This document shows positions 1-11,300 of a stretch of 42,474 bases of DNA, piece by piece. The number at the start of each line of letters is the position of its first letter. The first letter of the stretch is position 1. The stretch comes from Clostridia bacterium (GTDB lineage: Bacteria > Bacillota > Clostridia > Oscillospirales > CAG-272). Location: assembly GCA_024404505.1 (NCBI GenBank), contig JAKSPU010000009.1, positions 1 through 42,474 of the forward strand, given 5' to 3'. The translations under genes and the position numbers were made by a program. The notes under the pieces were generated by a model. That model did not search any database, was not told where the DNA came from, and saw only the letters and a list, made by a program, of their open reading frames with translations.

Positions 1-55
1 AAAGGACCGCTCCTGCGGTCCTTTTTCTTTGGTGGAAACGAGGGGACTCGAACCC
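1..55. repeat. Direct repeat copy A: tRNA-Val 3' end plus terminator
   Basis: These 55 bases are identical to 159-213. They contain the terminator hairpin that follows tRNA-Val and, read on the minus strand, the last 28 bases of the tRNA (part of the T-arm, the 3' acceptor strand, the discriminator and CCA). Beyond base 55 the copies diverge, so this copy has no 5' half and cannot be a working tRNA. Bases 56-158 between the copies hold no gene I can recognise. The window starts exactly at the repeat, so its left limit is unknown. Confidence 0.9.
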
Positions 56-152
56 ATGCCTCGCTTCGCTCGGCGGCAAGATGCACCGACGTTTGCCCTT
101 TCCCCGCATCACCTGCATCTTGCACAAGTCTTCTCAACCACCGTGTTTCGCC

Positions 153-182
153 AAAGAAAAAGGACCGCTCCTGCGGTCCTTT
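153..182 (-). terminator. Intrinsic terminator of tRNA-Val
   Basis: The perfect 10-bp arms 159-168 and 173-182 enclose a four-base loop. On the minus strand the stem is followed by a T-rich tail (158-153). The symmetry extends further: 151-168 and 173-190 are perfect 18-base inverted repeats, whose outer three bases on the right side are the encoded CCA of the tRNA. Confidence 0.85.
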
Positions 183-187
183 TTCTT

Positions 188-213
<26 letters not shown>
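159..213. repeat. Direct repeat copy B: 3' end of intact tRNA-Val plus terminator
   Basis: This is the second, complete-context copy of the 55-base repeat, with a period of 158 bases relative to copy A. It overlaps the 3' part of the intact tRNA-Val gene and its terminator. A duplicated tRNA 3' end is what an integrase attachment site leaves behind, but no integrase or mobile cargo is visible. A tandem duplication or an assembly overlap would look the same. Confidence 0.9.
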
Positions 214-264
<51 letters not shown>

Positions 265-278
265 CTGCAACGTCGCAT

Positions 279-307
279 ATTATAGCATACTTTTCTTGAA
301 AATGCAA
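279..307 (-). promoter_or_regulatory. Promoter of tRNA-Val
   Basis: On the minus strand there is a -35 TTGCAT (302-307), a 17-bp spacer and a -10 TATAAT (279-284) preceded by TGC, an extended -10. It lies 15 bases upstream of the tRNA 5' end, as expected for a stable RNA promoter. Confidence 0.85.
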
Positions 308-403
308 CCCCTTTTTGAAAAAAAGTGAAAAATTTTTTTGACCTCTCTGCAAAAAAATTCTAAAAATCCACGTTTCATTCATACCACGTTCATTTTTGTA
401 GGA

Positions 404-409
404 TATAAT
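404..409 (+). promoter_or_regulatory. Possible -10 element for the small membrane protein gene
   Basis: A perfect TATAAT hexamer sits 65 bases before the start codon at 474. No good -35 hexamer is present at 16-18 bp spacing, so this is only a candidate. The surrounding 300-400 region is rich in A and T runs. Confidence 0.4.
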
Positions 410-473
410 ACCATCGTAATGTCAGGTACTGTACGGTCCTGACAGAGAAATATCTGTAAGGAGGATGATTTCC

Positions 474-749
474 ATGTGCCTGTTCTGCAAAAAGAAGAAG
501 AAGAATTACACCGCGCTGAAGGTGCTTGCCATTGTCTTCACTGCTCTGGCAGCCGTTGCCGCTGCTTACGTTGTGTTTGACAAGTTCTTCAAAGAGAAGG
601 TCTGCAAGTTCATCGCCGATCTGAAGGCTTCGAAGGAGACCCCCGCCGATGAGGCTGAGGAGATCGTCGAAGAGGCAGCTGAGGCTGTCGAAGAAGCCAT
701 CGAGGATGCTGCCGAGGCCGTCGAAGAGGCTGTCGCAGACGCTGAGTAA
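474..749 (+). CDS. Small membrane-anchored acidic protein, unknown function
   Basis: The product is 91 residues. The start at 474 is chosen because AAGGAGG (458-464) lies nine bases upstream; an in-frame ATG at 465 directly abuts that site and is rejected. The protein opens with MCLFC and a run of five lysines. One hydrophobic helix (about residues 14-36) follows, then a short basic stretch, and the last 35 residues are almost only Glu, Ala, Val and Asp with a repeating AVEEA pattern, predicted as an amphipathic acidic helix. By the positive-inside rule the lysine-rich N-terminus should be cytoplasmic. It is monocistronic, with a strong terminator right after it. I do not recognise a named family; the layout recalls YtxH-like small proteins, but that is only resemblance. 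Confidence 0.8.
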   Translation: MCLFCKKKKKNYTALKVLAIVFTALAAVAAAYVVFDKFFKEKVCKFIADLKASKETPADEAEEIVEEAAEAVEEAIEDAAEAVEEAVADAE

Positions 750-762
750 GTTCTCCCTTCAT

Positions 763-800
763 ATAAAATCCCGCCGGTCCTTTGCCGGCGGGATTTTATT
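763..800 (+). terminator. Intrinsic terminator after the small acidic protein gene
   Basis: Perfect 15-bp arms (763-777 and 785-799) with a seven-base loop end in TTTTATT on the plus strand. It separates the small protein gene from ligA. Confidence 0.9.
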
Positions 801-844
801 GTGTCTACGTTTCCCTTCCGATCCCTACTTTTTCACTTTTCCTG

Positions 845-873
845 TTGACTTTTCACGGACAAATTGTTATAAT
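845..873 (+). promoter_or_regulatory. Promoter of ligA
   Basis: TTGACT (845-850), a 17-bp spacer and TATAAT (868-873). This is a near-consensus vegetative promoter about 37 bases upstream of the ligA start codon. Confidence 0.85.
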
Positions 874-903
874 ATGAGTAATCATTTATTGAACGGGAGA
901 TGA

Positions 904-2916
<2,013 letters not shown>

Positions 2917-2922
2917 TGCCCG

Positions 2923-3486
2923 TCACAGGCCCGTGAAAGACCGGATCCCGAAGTAAACGCCATCCGCGAACAGGTCGGGACGCCGGGAAAGCAGAGCCGC
3001 GTCACCCGGATTGCTGATGAATCCCAGCTCGCACAGCACGGCAGGCATCGTCGTTTTCCGCAGCACGTAGAGTCCCGGACGTGCCTTTACGCCCCTGTCC
3101 GGCAGTCCCGTGACCGCAATGACGTTGTTCTGGATCTCCCGCGCCAGCCTTCCGCCGGTCGAGTTGACCGCAAAGCACAGCGTTTCGGTGCCGCTCGCCG
3201 ACGACAGGTCGGACGCGTTGGTATGCAGGCTGACAAAGTAGTCCGCCGGCCACGCGTTCGCCTGACCGACACGCGCCGCAAGGCTCGTCGCGTTGCTGCT
3301 CCCAAGCTGCGAGGTCGGTGTCGGGCGGGACAGCTTCACCTCAAAATTGCCGTTTGCCCGCAGCCGGTCTGCGAGCAGTTGACCGATCCTGTATACGATA
3401 TCCTGCTCACGGAGTCCGTTTCCCTCTGCGCCCGCGTTGGGATTCACCGGGTTATGCCCCTGATCGATATAGATCCTGACAGCCAT
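2923..3486 (-). CDS. N-acetylmuramoyl-L-alanine amidase (Amidase_3 family), leaderless
   Basis: The 187-residue product is a zinc-dependent amidase that cleaves the bond between MurNAc and the stem peptide of peptidoglycan. It consists of the catalytic domain only. The zinc ligands fit DQGH (His11), REQD (Glu27) and SLHTNAS (His88), and the catalytic glutamate is in CELGF (Glu153). GGAGGA precedes the ATG. No signal peptide, transmembrane helix or wall-binding domain is present: the protein starts directly with the first strand of the fold (AVRIYIDQGH). Export would need a non-classical route, a holin or lysis; alternatively it may act in the mother cell or be a domesticated phage lysin. It is transcribed alone and divergently from rsmI. 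Confidence 0.92.
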   Translation of the reverse strand: MAVRIYIDQGHNPVNPNAGAEGNGLREQDIVYRIGQLLADRLRANGNFEVKLSRPTPTSQLGSSNATSLAARVGQANAWPADYFVSLHTNASDLSSASGTETLCFAVNSTGGRLAREIQNNVIAVTGLPDRGVKARPGLYVLRKTTMPAVLCELGFISNPGDAALLSRRPDLFADGVYFGIRSFTGL

Positions 3487-3598
3487 CTATTCTCTTTCCT
3501 CCGATCTTCGATGGATTCTGCTGTCAGGATATGCGCCGCGCGTCGTCTCTGACACGCGGCAGACAAAAAACCGAACAGCGAAAGAAAGAAACTCGAAA

Positions 3599-4510
3599 AT
3601 GAACGATATGACGATACCCGACCGTTACGACGAGATCCTGACGGCGGACAAAGAAAAAAATCGGATCGTGCCCGGCACGCTTTACCTTGTAGCGACCCCG
3701 ATCGGCAACCTGTCCGACCTCTCCGAGCGCGCCGTCAAGGTGCTGTCCGGTGTGGATTTTATCGCCGCAGAGGACACGCGCAATTCAGCGCGTCTGCTTG
3801 CCTACCTCGGCATCCATAAACCGATGGTCTCCTATTTTGAGCATAACAAGCGCGAGCACGGCGTGATCATCTGCGATAAACTCGCCTCCGGCGAGTCCTG
3901 CGCGCTGATCACGGACGCCGGCACCCCGGCGATCTCCGACCCCGGCGAGAATCTTGTCCGCCTTTGCGCGGACCGGGGCATCGCGGTCACGGGCGTCCCC
4001 GGCTGCTGCGCCGGCATCGACGCGCTGACCCTCTCGGGGCTGCCGACCGGAAGATTCACCTTTGAGGGCTTCCTGTCCGTCAACAAGGCGGAGCGGACCA
4101 AGCATCTCGAGTCCCTTCGCCATGAAACGCGGACCATGATCTTCCACGAGGCCCCTCATAAGCTGAAAAACACGCTTGCCGATTTTCTCAACGTGTTCGG
4201 CGGTGACCGCCGGATCTCCCTCTGCCGCGAGCTGACCAAGCTGAACGAGGAGATCATGCGCGTCTCGTTGAAGCAAGCCGTAGACTACTATAACGAAAAC
4301 GTGCCGCGCGGCGAGTACGTGCTGGTCGTCGCCGGTGCCTCCGCGGAGGAGGCGCGGGACGTGCCGTTCTGGACAGATATGTCCGTACCGGAGCACGTCG
4401 CGTACTACGAAGATTCGGGGCTTTCGCGCAAGGACGCGATCAAGGCCGCCGCCCGCGACCGCGGTGTACAGAAAAATGAGGTATACCAAGCAGTTCTCGA
4501 TAAATCTTAA
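3599..4510 (+). CDS. rsmI: 16S rRNA 2'-O-ribose C1402 methyltransferase RsmI
   Basis: The 303-residue product is a SAM-dependent enzyme that methylates the 2'-hydroxyl of C1402 in 16S rRNA, helping decoding accuracy. Family hallmarks are visible: LYLVATPIGNLSD near the N-terminus, AAEDTRNSARLL, ALITDAGTPAISDPG, and TMIFHEAPHKL. It carries about 26 residues before the usual family start, so the exact initiation site is uncertain; the ATG at 3599 has only a weak purine-rich leader. It lies 18 bases upstream of the DUF5107 gene and is probably cotranscribed with it. Confidence 0.96.
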   Translation: MNDMTIPDRYDEILTADKEKNRIVPGTLYLVATPIGNLSDLSERAVKVLSGVDFIAAEDTRNSARLLAYLGIHKPMVSYFEHNKREHGVIICDKLASGESCALITDAGTPAISDPGENLVRLCADRGIAVTGVPGCCAGIDALTLSGLPTGRFTFEGFLSVNKAERTKHLESLRHETRTMIFHEAPHKLKNTLADFLNVFGGDRRISLCRELTKLNEEIMRVSLKQAVDYYNENVPRGEYVLVVAGASAEEARDVPFWTDMSVPEHVAYYEDSGLSRKDAIKAAARDRGVQKNEVYQAVLDKS

Positions 4511-4528
4511 TCGAAAGGAATCCAGATC

Positions 4529-6514
4529 ATGAGCATGAAAATCATGGAAGCGCTGATGCCTTCCGCTCACTTCAACGGCGAATCGACCTTACCCTCCATC
4601 TACGAAATGTCCAACGTGCAGGGACTGACCCGCTCGGCCCTCGACGAGGACGACGAGCTGTTCGTCGGCTACGGCTTCCTCGCCTCGCTGTTCCCTTACC
4701 GGATGCAGGACCTGTACGACCGCTCCACCGACCTGACCCCCTACACGGCCGTCGTTTTTGAGAACAAATATCTAAAGGCCACCTTCATCCCCGGTCTCGG
4801 CGGACGTATGTGGTCGCTGTACGACAAGCAAGCCGAAAAGGACCTCCTTTACAAGAATCCCGTCGTCCGTCCCTGCAACCTCGCCGTCCGCAACGCGTGG
4901 CTTGCCGGCGGCATCGAGTTCAACTGCGGCATGGTCGGGCATCACCCGTTCACCTGCTCGCAGATCTTTGCGTGCGAGGCACACCTCGACGACGGCACGC
5001 CCGTGCTGCGTATGTACGAGTTCGAGCGCATCCGCCGCTGCGTCTACCAGATGGACTTCTTCCTGCCCGAGGACTCCAAAGTCCTGTACGGACGCATGAG
5101 GATCGTCAATCCCAACCGGGAGACCGTCCCGATGTACTGGTGGACCAACATGGCTGTCCGCGAAGACAAGGCTGCCCGCGACGTCATCGACGCGACCGTG
5201 ACCTACAACAACAAGGGCGGCATGGTCGGCAAGAACCCCGTGCCGTTCTACGACGGCATCGACATCACATACCCCGCCAACAACCCCGTCGCCATCGACT
5301 ACTTCTGGAAGATCCCGCCCGAGGCACGCAAGTTCACCGCGCATCTCGGCGCAGACGGATACGGCTTCGTGCAGACCTCTACCAAGCGTCTGCAGGGTCG
5401 AAAGCTGTTCGTCTGGGGTCAGGGCGAGGGCGGCACACGCTGGCAGGAGTTCCTGACCGACACGTCGAAGGGTGAGAACGGCCGCTACGTTGAGATCCAG
5501 GCCGGTGTCGCGCACACGCAGTACGAGTGCATCCCGATGCCTCCGCTGACCGCGTGGGAATGGCTGGAAGCCTACGGCGCGCTGTCCGCAGACCCTGCCA
5601 AGGTACACGGCGATTGGGAAGGCTGCCGCGCCGAGGTCAAGGCAAAGCTGAACGAGCTTGTCGACGAGCAGGCTATGGAGCAGATGCTGGACGCGACGAG
5701 GCCGATGGCCAAGCGTCCAGCGGACCGCACCATCTGCGAGGGCTCCGGCTGGGGCGCTCTTGAGAATATGCGCCGCAAGGCTGCGGGTGAACCCGTCATG
5801 TGTCCGCATCTCGATTTCGGCACCGCCGGACCAGATCAGGCACCGTGGGTGCATCTCCTCGAGACCGGCGAGGTCATGACGTACGACGACAATCTGCCGC
5901 CCGCGTCGTGGATGCTCCAGAACGAGTGGACCGGGCTTCTGAAGGACGCCCCCGACTGCCACGAGAAGTATCTGCACCTTGCCGCTGTTTGTCTCGCGTC
6001 CCGTCAGCTGCGGGACGGTGACGAGGCGATCGCCAAGGCGCTGTCATATAAGGTCACGCCGACCGCTCTGTTCATCCGCTCGCAGGTTGAGCGCCTGAAG
6101 GGCGATCAGAACGCCTCCGCAGCCACCGCCATGCAGGCCGCCGCCATGCTTCCGGAGGACGTGTCGCTGGTCCGTCAAGCCTTCGCTATGGCGCTTTCCG
6201 TCGGCATGAACGCCGATATCATCGCGGCATTCCCGACGCTGCCCGCCTCCGTGCAGGCAGATGGCCGTGTGGCCATGACGTACGCGTTCGCGCTGCTCAG
6301 GACCGGACGCACCGACGAGGCTGAAGCCATGCTCTGGCGGAACGGCGGCTTGTCCGTCACCGATATCCGCGAGGGCGAGATCTCGCTCACCAATCTCTAC
6401 CTCGACATTGCGAAGGCGCGCACCGAGGCCGCCGGCGGGACGTTCGATCCCGCCGACGTGGACGTCCCGCGTCAGTTCGATTTCCGTATGTTCGTCCCCA
6501 AGAAGAAGCAATGA
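4529..6514 (+). CDS. DUF5107 domain protein with C-terminal TPR-like region
   Basis: The 661-residue product has no signal peptide and should be cytosolic. The N-terminal 340 residues match the DUF5107 pattern as I know it: a galactose-mutarotase-like beta-sandwich with FIPGLGGRMWSLYD, then a GGIEFN motif with a nearby HH. Such folds occur in sugar epimerases and in glycoside hydrolase or lyase accessory domains, so a carbohydrate substrate is plausible but not shown. Known DUF5107 proteins often carry TPR repeats, and the last 170 residues here are alanine-rich helical pairs of that kind. GAAAGGA lies upstream of the ATG at 4529; two more in-frame ATGs follow within six codons. It is likely cotranscribed with rsmI, which says nothing clear about function. 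Confidence 0.82.
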   Translation: MSMKIMEALMPSAHFNGESTLPSIYEMSNVQGLTRSALDEDDELFVGYGFLASLFPYRMQDLYDRSTDLTPYTAVVFENKYLKATFIPGLGGRMWSLYDKQAEKDLLYKNPVVRPCNLAVRNAWLAGGIEFNCGMVGHHPFTCSQIFACEAHLDDGTPVLRMYEFERIRRCVYQMDFFLPEDSKVLYGRMRIVNPNRETVPMYWWTNMAVREDKAARDVIDATVTYNNKGGMVGKNPVPFYDGIDITYPANNPVAIDYFWKIPPEARKFTAHLGADGYGFVQTSTKRLQGRKLFVWGQGEGGTRWQEFLTDTSKGENGRYVEIQAGVAHTQYECIPMPPLTAWEWLEAYGALSADPAKVHGDWEGCRAEVKAKLNELVDEQAMEQMLDATRPMAKRPADRTICEGSGWGALENMRRKAAGEPVMCPHLDFGTAGPDQAPWVHLLETGEVMTYDDNLPPASWMLQNEWTGLLKDAPDCHEKYLHLAAVCLASRQLRDGDEAIAKALSYKVTPTALFIRSQVERLKGDQNASAATAMQAAAMLPEDVSLVRQAFAMALSVGMNADIIAAFPTLPASVQADGRVAMTYAFALLRTGRTDEAEAMLWRNGGLSVTDIREGEISLTNLYLDIAKARTEAAGGTFDPADVDVPRQFDFRMFVPKKKQ

Positions 6515-6569
6515 TCCGCCCTGGGTGTACAACTTTTTACGCACCCCTCTGCAAGCTTGCGTAAAACGC

Positions 6570-6598
6570 TTGCATTCCGCACGCATTTGTGCTATACT
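6570..6598 (+). promoter_or_regulatory. Promoter of the parvulin-queG-addBA operon
   Basis: TTGCAT (6570-6575), a 17-bp spacer, and TATACT (6593-6598) preceded by TGC as an extended -10. It is 38 bases upstream of the parvulin start. A GCAAGC/GCTTGC inverted pair (6551-6556, 6568-6573) overlaps the -35 and might be an operator, but this is weak. Confidence 0.8.
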
Positions 6599-6636
6599 GT
6601 ATCCACAAATAACAAGATATAAGGAGTTTTTCTGTC

Positions 6637-7428
6637 ATGGCAATTCTTACCCCCGATGATTTCGCAAATCAGGCCAATCAGCAGCCTGCCGGTCAGGTGC
6701 TGGCCAACGTGGGCGGCAAGCCCATCACCGACGCGGACGTGACCCGCTTCATTCAGGCTATGGGCCGCAACGGTCAGGCTTACAACAACCCCAAGGGCCG
6801 CGCGGCTGTGCTGGAGCAGCTGATCGCGCAGCGCCTGTTCCTGCTGGACGCACAACGCAATCTGTACGAGCGCGAGCCCGCGTTCAAGGAGCAGCTGGCA
6901 CAGATCAAGGAACAGCTGCTCATGGAATATGCCGTTTCCAAGTGCGTGGAGAGCGTCCGCGTCAAGGAGGATGAGGTCAAGGCCTACTATGAGGCACACA
7001 AGGAGGACCTCAACTCCGAGGAGACCGTCAACGCCAGCCATATCCTCGTCGATTCCGAGGAGCAAGCAAACGAGATCCTCGCCTCCCTCAAGGCCGGTGA
7101 GATCACTTTCGAGGACGCTGCCAAGCAGTATTCCTCCTGCCCGTCCAAGGAGCAGGGCGGTAATCTCGGCGACTTCGGCAAGGGCCAGATGGTCCCCGAG
7201 TTCGACGAGGCAGTCTTCTCAATGGAGGTCGGCGAGGTGTCCGGTCCCGTCAAGACACAGTTCGGCTGGCACCTGATCCGTCTCAACGCGAAGAACGAGG
7301 CGACCGAGATCCCCTACTCCGATATCCGCGAGCAGCTGTATCAGCAGGTCACGCAGGAGAAGCAGCAAGCTGCTTACCAGAGCAAGATCAACCAGCTCAA
7401 GATCCTTTACCCCGTCGACAAATTCTGA
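6637..7428 (+). CDS. Parvulin-type peptidyl-prolyl isomerase, cytosolic
   Basis: The 263-residue product has a SurA/PrsA-like layout: a helical N-terminal chaperone region (about 20-125) and a parvulin rotamase domain (about 130-218) with VNASHILV, GGNLGDFGKGQMVPEF and TQFGWHLIRL. Unlike PrsA, it has no signal peptide or lipobox Cys, so it should act in the cytosol. AAGGAG precedes the ATG. It heads the operon that continues with the QueG-like reductase, addB and addA, and has its own good promoter. Parvulins catalyse cis-trans isomerisation of prolyl bonds and assist folding; a specific client, such as the large AddAB nuclease, cannot be inferred from position alone. Confidence 0.93.
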   Translation: MAILTPDDFANQANQQPAGQVLANVGGKPITDADVTRFIQAMGRNGQAYNNPKGRAAVLEQLIAQRLFLLDAQRNLYEREPAFKEQLAQIKEQLLMEYAVSKCVESVRVKEDEVKAYYEAHKEDLNSEETVNASHILVDSEEQANEILASLKAGEITFEDAAKQYSSCPSKEQGGNLGDFGKGQMVPEFDEAVFSMEVGEVSGPVKTQFGWHLIRLNAKNEATEIPYSDIREQLYQQVTQEKQQAAYQSKINQLKILYPVDKF

Positions 7429-7452
7429 TTTTATACGAAAGGAAGTGCGGTC

Positions 7453-8319
7453 ATGTCACAGACACCTGCGGAATTGCTTGATTCCCTGCTCTCTCTGCGC
7501 GCAGCCGCGCTTCCCCTTTCCGAATGCCGTCTGCTCCGTCCGTACCTTCTGGACAGAGCCGGCATCCCGACAAGCGGCACCGCATTGTTTTTTGCGGTGC
7601 CTTATTTGATTGCGTCGGACGCACGCGATCCCGGACGGAACGTATCGCTCTACGCCGTCCCGCGGGACTATCACGGGTATATGCGGCAGCTCTCCGACGA
7701 GCTTCTGCCCCGGTTTCATGCTGCATTCCCGGGTCACCGCTTCGCACTGTTCTCCGACCATTCCCCCGTTGACGAGGTCGACGGCGCGGCGCGGGCAGGA
7801 CTCGGCGTCCGCGGTCTGAACGGGCTTCTGATCACGCGGGAATGGGGCAGCTTCGTGTTTATCGCGGAGCTTGTGACGGATATGCCCTACCCCGAGGCGG
7901 TCGGTATGCCTGCCCCCGATGTTCCCGACGCGGCGCCGCCGTGTCAGGGCTGCGGCGCGTGTCTGCGCGCCTGTCCCGGCGGATGCACGTCCGCGGACAA
8001 GTCAGCGTGCCTCTCGGCGCTGACGCAGAAAAAAGGCACGCTGACAGACGGGGAGGCGGACAGCCTGCGGACTCACACGCTCGTATGGGGCTGCGATACC
8101 TGTCAGCTCGTCTGCCCGATGAACAGAGCGGCTCTCGCGGGTCTGCGCGACACGCCGGTCACGTACTTCAGAGAGCATCGTCTGCCGCGTCTGACGCTCC
8201 CCGCGCTCGACGCCATGCCGGACGACGAGTTCCTGACGCGTGCGTATTCGTGGCGCGGTCGCGCCGTCATAAGACGCAATCTTGCGTTGAAAACATCGGA
8301 AAAGGAGGATACCGTATGA
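7453..8319 (+). CDS. queG: Short QueG-like epoxyqueuosine reductase (4Fe-4S)
   Basis: The 288-residue product resembles QueG, the cobalamin and iron-sulfur enzyme that reduces epoxyqueuosine to queuosine in tRNA. Two ferredoxin-like cysteine clusters are present: Cys164, 167, 170, 174, and Cys214, 217, 221 with Cys178. The region around SDHSPVDE matches the family's catalytic-Asp segment. It is shorter than typical QueG (about 380 residues) and lacks the C-terminal HEAT-like part, so it could be a related reductase with another substrate. Its stop overlaps the addB start (ATGA at 8316-8319), which implies translational coupling. No other queuosine genes are in the window. Confidence 0.8.
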   Translation: MSQTPAELLDSLLSLRAAALPLSECRLLRPYLLDRAGIPTSGTALFFAVPYLIASDARDPGRNVSLYAVPRDYHGYMRQLSDELLPRFHAAFPGHRFALFSDHSPVDEVDGAARAGLGVRGLNGLLITREWGSFVFIAELVTDMPYPEAVGMPAPDVPDAAPPCQGCGACLRACPGGCTSADKSACLSALTQKKGTLTDGEADSLRTHTLVWGCDTCQLVCPMNRAALAGLRDTPVTYFREHRLPRLTLPALDAMPDDEFLTRAYSWRGRAVIRRNLALKTSEKEDTV

Positions 8320-11300
8320 TCCGCTTCCTGTTCGGAAAGCCCGGTACCGGAAAAACGCACGAGGTCTACGAGGGCATCCGCCGTGAGATCACCGGCGGGA
8401 AGCGCCGCGTGTTCCTCATCGTACCCGAGCAGCAGGTCTACTCTGCCGAGGCCTCCTTCCTGTCCTCTCTGCCCCCCGAGGCCGGTCAGCGTTTTTCCGT
8501 GGTCAGCTTCTCGCGTCTCTGCGATCTGGTCGCGGACAAGTACGGCGGACGCACCGCCTGCACGCTCACCAAGGCCGCGAAGTCGCTGCTCATGTGGCGC
8601 AATCTGCGGGAGCTGCGCGGGCTGATGGAGGCGTTCACCGCGCCGGACGGCGACGATACCTCCCTCTGCCGCCTCATGCTCGACGAGGCGAACGAGCTGG
8701 CCGTCAACGCCATTGACCCCGTCGTTCTCGAAAAAGCAGCCGAGCGGCTCGACCACGACAGCCCGCTCTACCACAAGCTGCGCGATATTTCTCTTGCGGC
8801 AGCCTCCTACGACCGGCTCGTCCGGGAGGTGTGCGGCGACGCGCCGTCAGACCGCATGATCCGCACAGCCGAAAAGATCCGCAGACACGGCTTTTTCCGC
8901 GACGCGTCCGTGTGGATCGATTCCTTCACGAGCTATACGGCAGAGGAGTATGCGCTCCTCCGCCCCATTTTCGAGCAGGCGGACAGCGTCACCGTCACGA
9001 TCTCTGCGGGCAGCCGCGACGTGGACAGGCTTCTCTTCCGAAGCGTGCGCGATACCGTGGTCAGGCTGACGAGACTCTGTGAGGACGCAGGCGTCTCCTT
9101 TGAGGACGTCGTCCTGACGGACTGCCGGCGCACGGATTCCGAAACGCTGCGATACCTCGAAGCACATCTCTGGGATTTCTCGCTGACGCCCGACAGGCGA
9201 AAAACGCCCGCCGACCTTGCGGACGGTCCCATCCGGCTCATTTCAGCGCCGAATATGTACGAGGAGGCACGCGCGGCCGCGCTGCATATCGGCGAGCTGC
9301 GTGCGAGAGGCATCCCCTACGGGGAGATCGCCGTCGTCGTGCGTGACACCGCCGAGTGGCGCCACGTGCTGGACGCGGCGCTGGAGACGGCGCACGTCCC
9401 CTTCTTCCTGTCCGAGCGGACGGGCCTTTCAGATAAGCCCGCCGCCCGTCTTCTCCTGTCGGCTCTGCGCTGCATACGCCGCGGATACCTGACGGGAGAC
9501 GTCATATCCCTTGCCAAGACCGGCCTTTGCGGCGTCGGGCTCAAGGACCTTGACGCGTTCTGCGACTACCTTGAGACGTGGCGTATCAGCGGTCGGCGCA
9601 TGAAGGAGGGCCCCTGGAGCATGAACCCGGACGGATACCAGACCGACCGCAGCTCGAGAGGCACCGCCATCCTGACCGCCGCCAACCGGGTCCGCGACCG
9701 CATCATCCCGCCGCTTTTGCGGCTGGAGGATGCGCTGAAGTCGGCGGAATCGACGGAGGAACAGTGCCGCGCCCTGTACGCTTACCTGACCGAGCTTTCC
9801 GTCAGCCGGCAGATGTCCGATAACGCCAAGACGCTCCTCTCGGGCGGACACGCTAAGGAAGCGGGCGAGCTGGTTCGGCTGTGGTCCTTCATCGTGCAGG
9901 CGCTGGCCGATCTTTCGACGTGTATCCCTGCGGAGGAGGGCGCGCTGACTCTCGACGACCTGTCCGCGGCGCTGTCGCTGCTCTTTGACGAGACGGACAT
10001 CGGGTCCGTCCCCGGCCGGCACGACTGCGTGACCGTCGGCTCGGCCTCCACCGTCCGCCTTGAAAACGTGCAGGCCGTTCTGCTGCTCGGCCTCTGCGAG
10101 GGCGAGTTCCCGCGCTCCGTGACCGATCAGGGCCTGCTTTCCGAGCAGGACAAGGCGTCTCTCGAGACACTCGGCATCGAGTTCGACGCCCGCGCCGACA
10201 AGCTGACCTCCGAGGAGCTGCTCTACGTCTATCGCGCCGTCACCAAGGCGTCGGGCCGGGTGCTGCTCTTTACGCACGAGGGCACGCCCGACAACACGCA
10301 GAAATCGCCCTCCATCGCGTACACCCGCGTGCGCTGGCTGTTCCCTGATCTCGTCCCGCTGAAGTTCCGCGAGGCGGATCTTGATGTGGACGTCGGTGAC
10401 GCGCCGCGCTACGATCCGCCCGCGGACGACGTTCTGAAGAAATCATTCGTCCGGTCGTTCATGGAGGAACCGCTGAAGCTCTCGCACTCGTCGCTGCAGA
10501 AGTATGCCCGCTGCCCGTACAGCTATTTCGGCGGACATATCCTCAAGATCCGAGAGAAGGCCGAGGCGCGCATCAACAATCTCAGCTCCGGCAAGTTCCT
10601 GCACTACGTCATGGAGAATTATCTGCGGGAAAGCCTCGCGGGAGGTCAAACCGTTCGTTCACTCACCGACGACGAGCTGCGGACCGTGACGGACCGCATC
10701 ATGACCGACTACATCCGCTTCCTTGGTGAGGACGCTGAAACCGACGGGCGCGTGCTGCATCTGTTTGCCCGCCTGCGGACGCTCGCACTTGTGCTGGTTA
10801 CGTCCGTCCAGCGGGAGCTGGAGCAGGGCTCGTTCTCCGTGGCCGGGCTGGAGATGGACGTCGGCGGTCACCGTGCGTCCGCGCCGCAGCCGCTCCGGAT
10901 CAAGGTCGAACTGGACGGCGGCGACGGGCAGGATGACTTCTCTGCCCCTTTGCCGACCTTTGCCTCGGCGCTGTCGGGCCGCGCGGACGACGGTCTGTTC
11001 TCGCTCCCGCTTCTGCGGAAGAAGTCGATCATCGTTTCCATGGACGGACGGGCCGACCGCGTGGACTACTACCGGGACGGGAAGACCGTCTACATCCGCG
11101 TCGTCGATTATAAGTCCTCCGAACGCGCCTTCTCGGAAAAAAAGGTGTTCTCCGAACCGGATTTCCAGCTTCTTCTGTACCTCTTTACGTTGTGCGCGCC
11201 CGCCAACAGACGCCTGTTTGCGGACGAGAACGGGATGGAGCCGGACAGCGTGCTGCCCGCGGAGGTGATGTATATCAGCCCCTCCGTCGATACGATAACG

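Noticed and set aside
6551..6573. Possible operator GCAAGC...GCTTGC at the parvulin promoter
   Set aside because: Six-base arms overlapping the -35 can occur by chance and no second copy was found.
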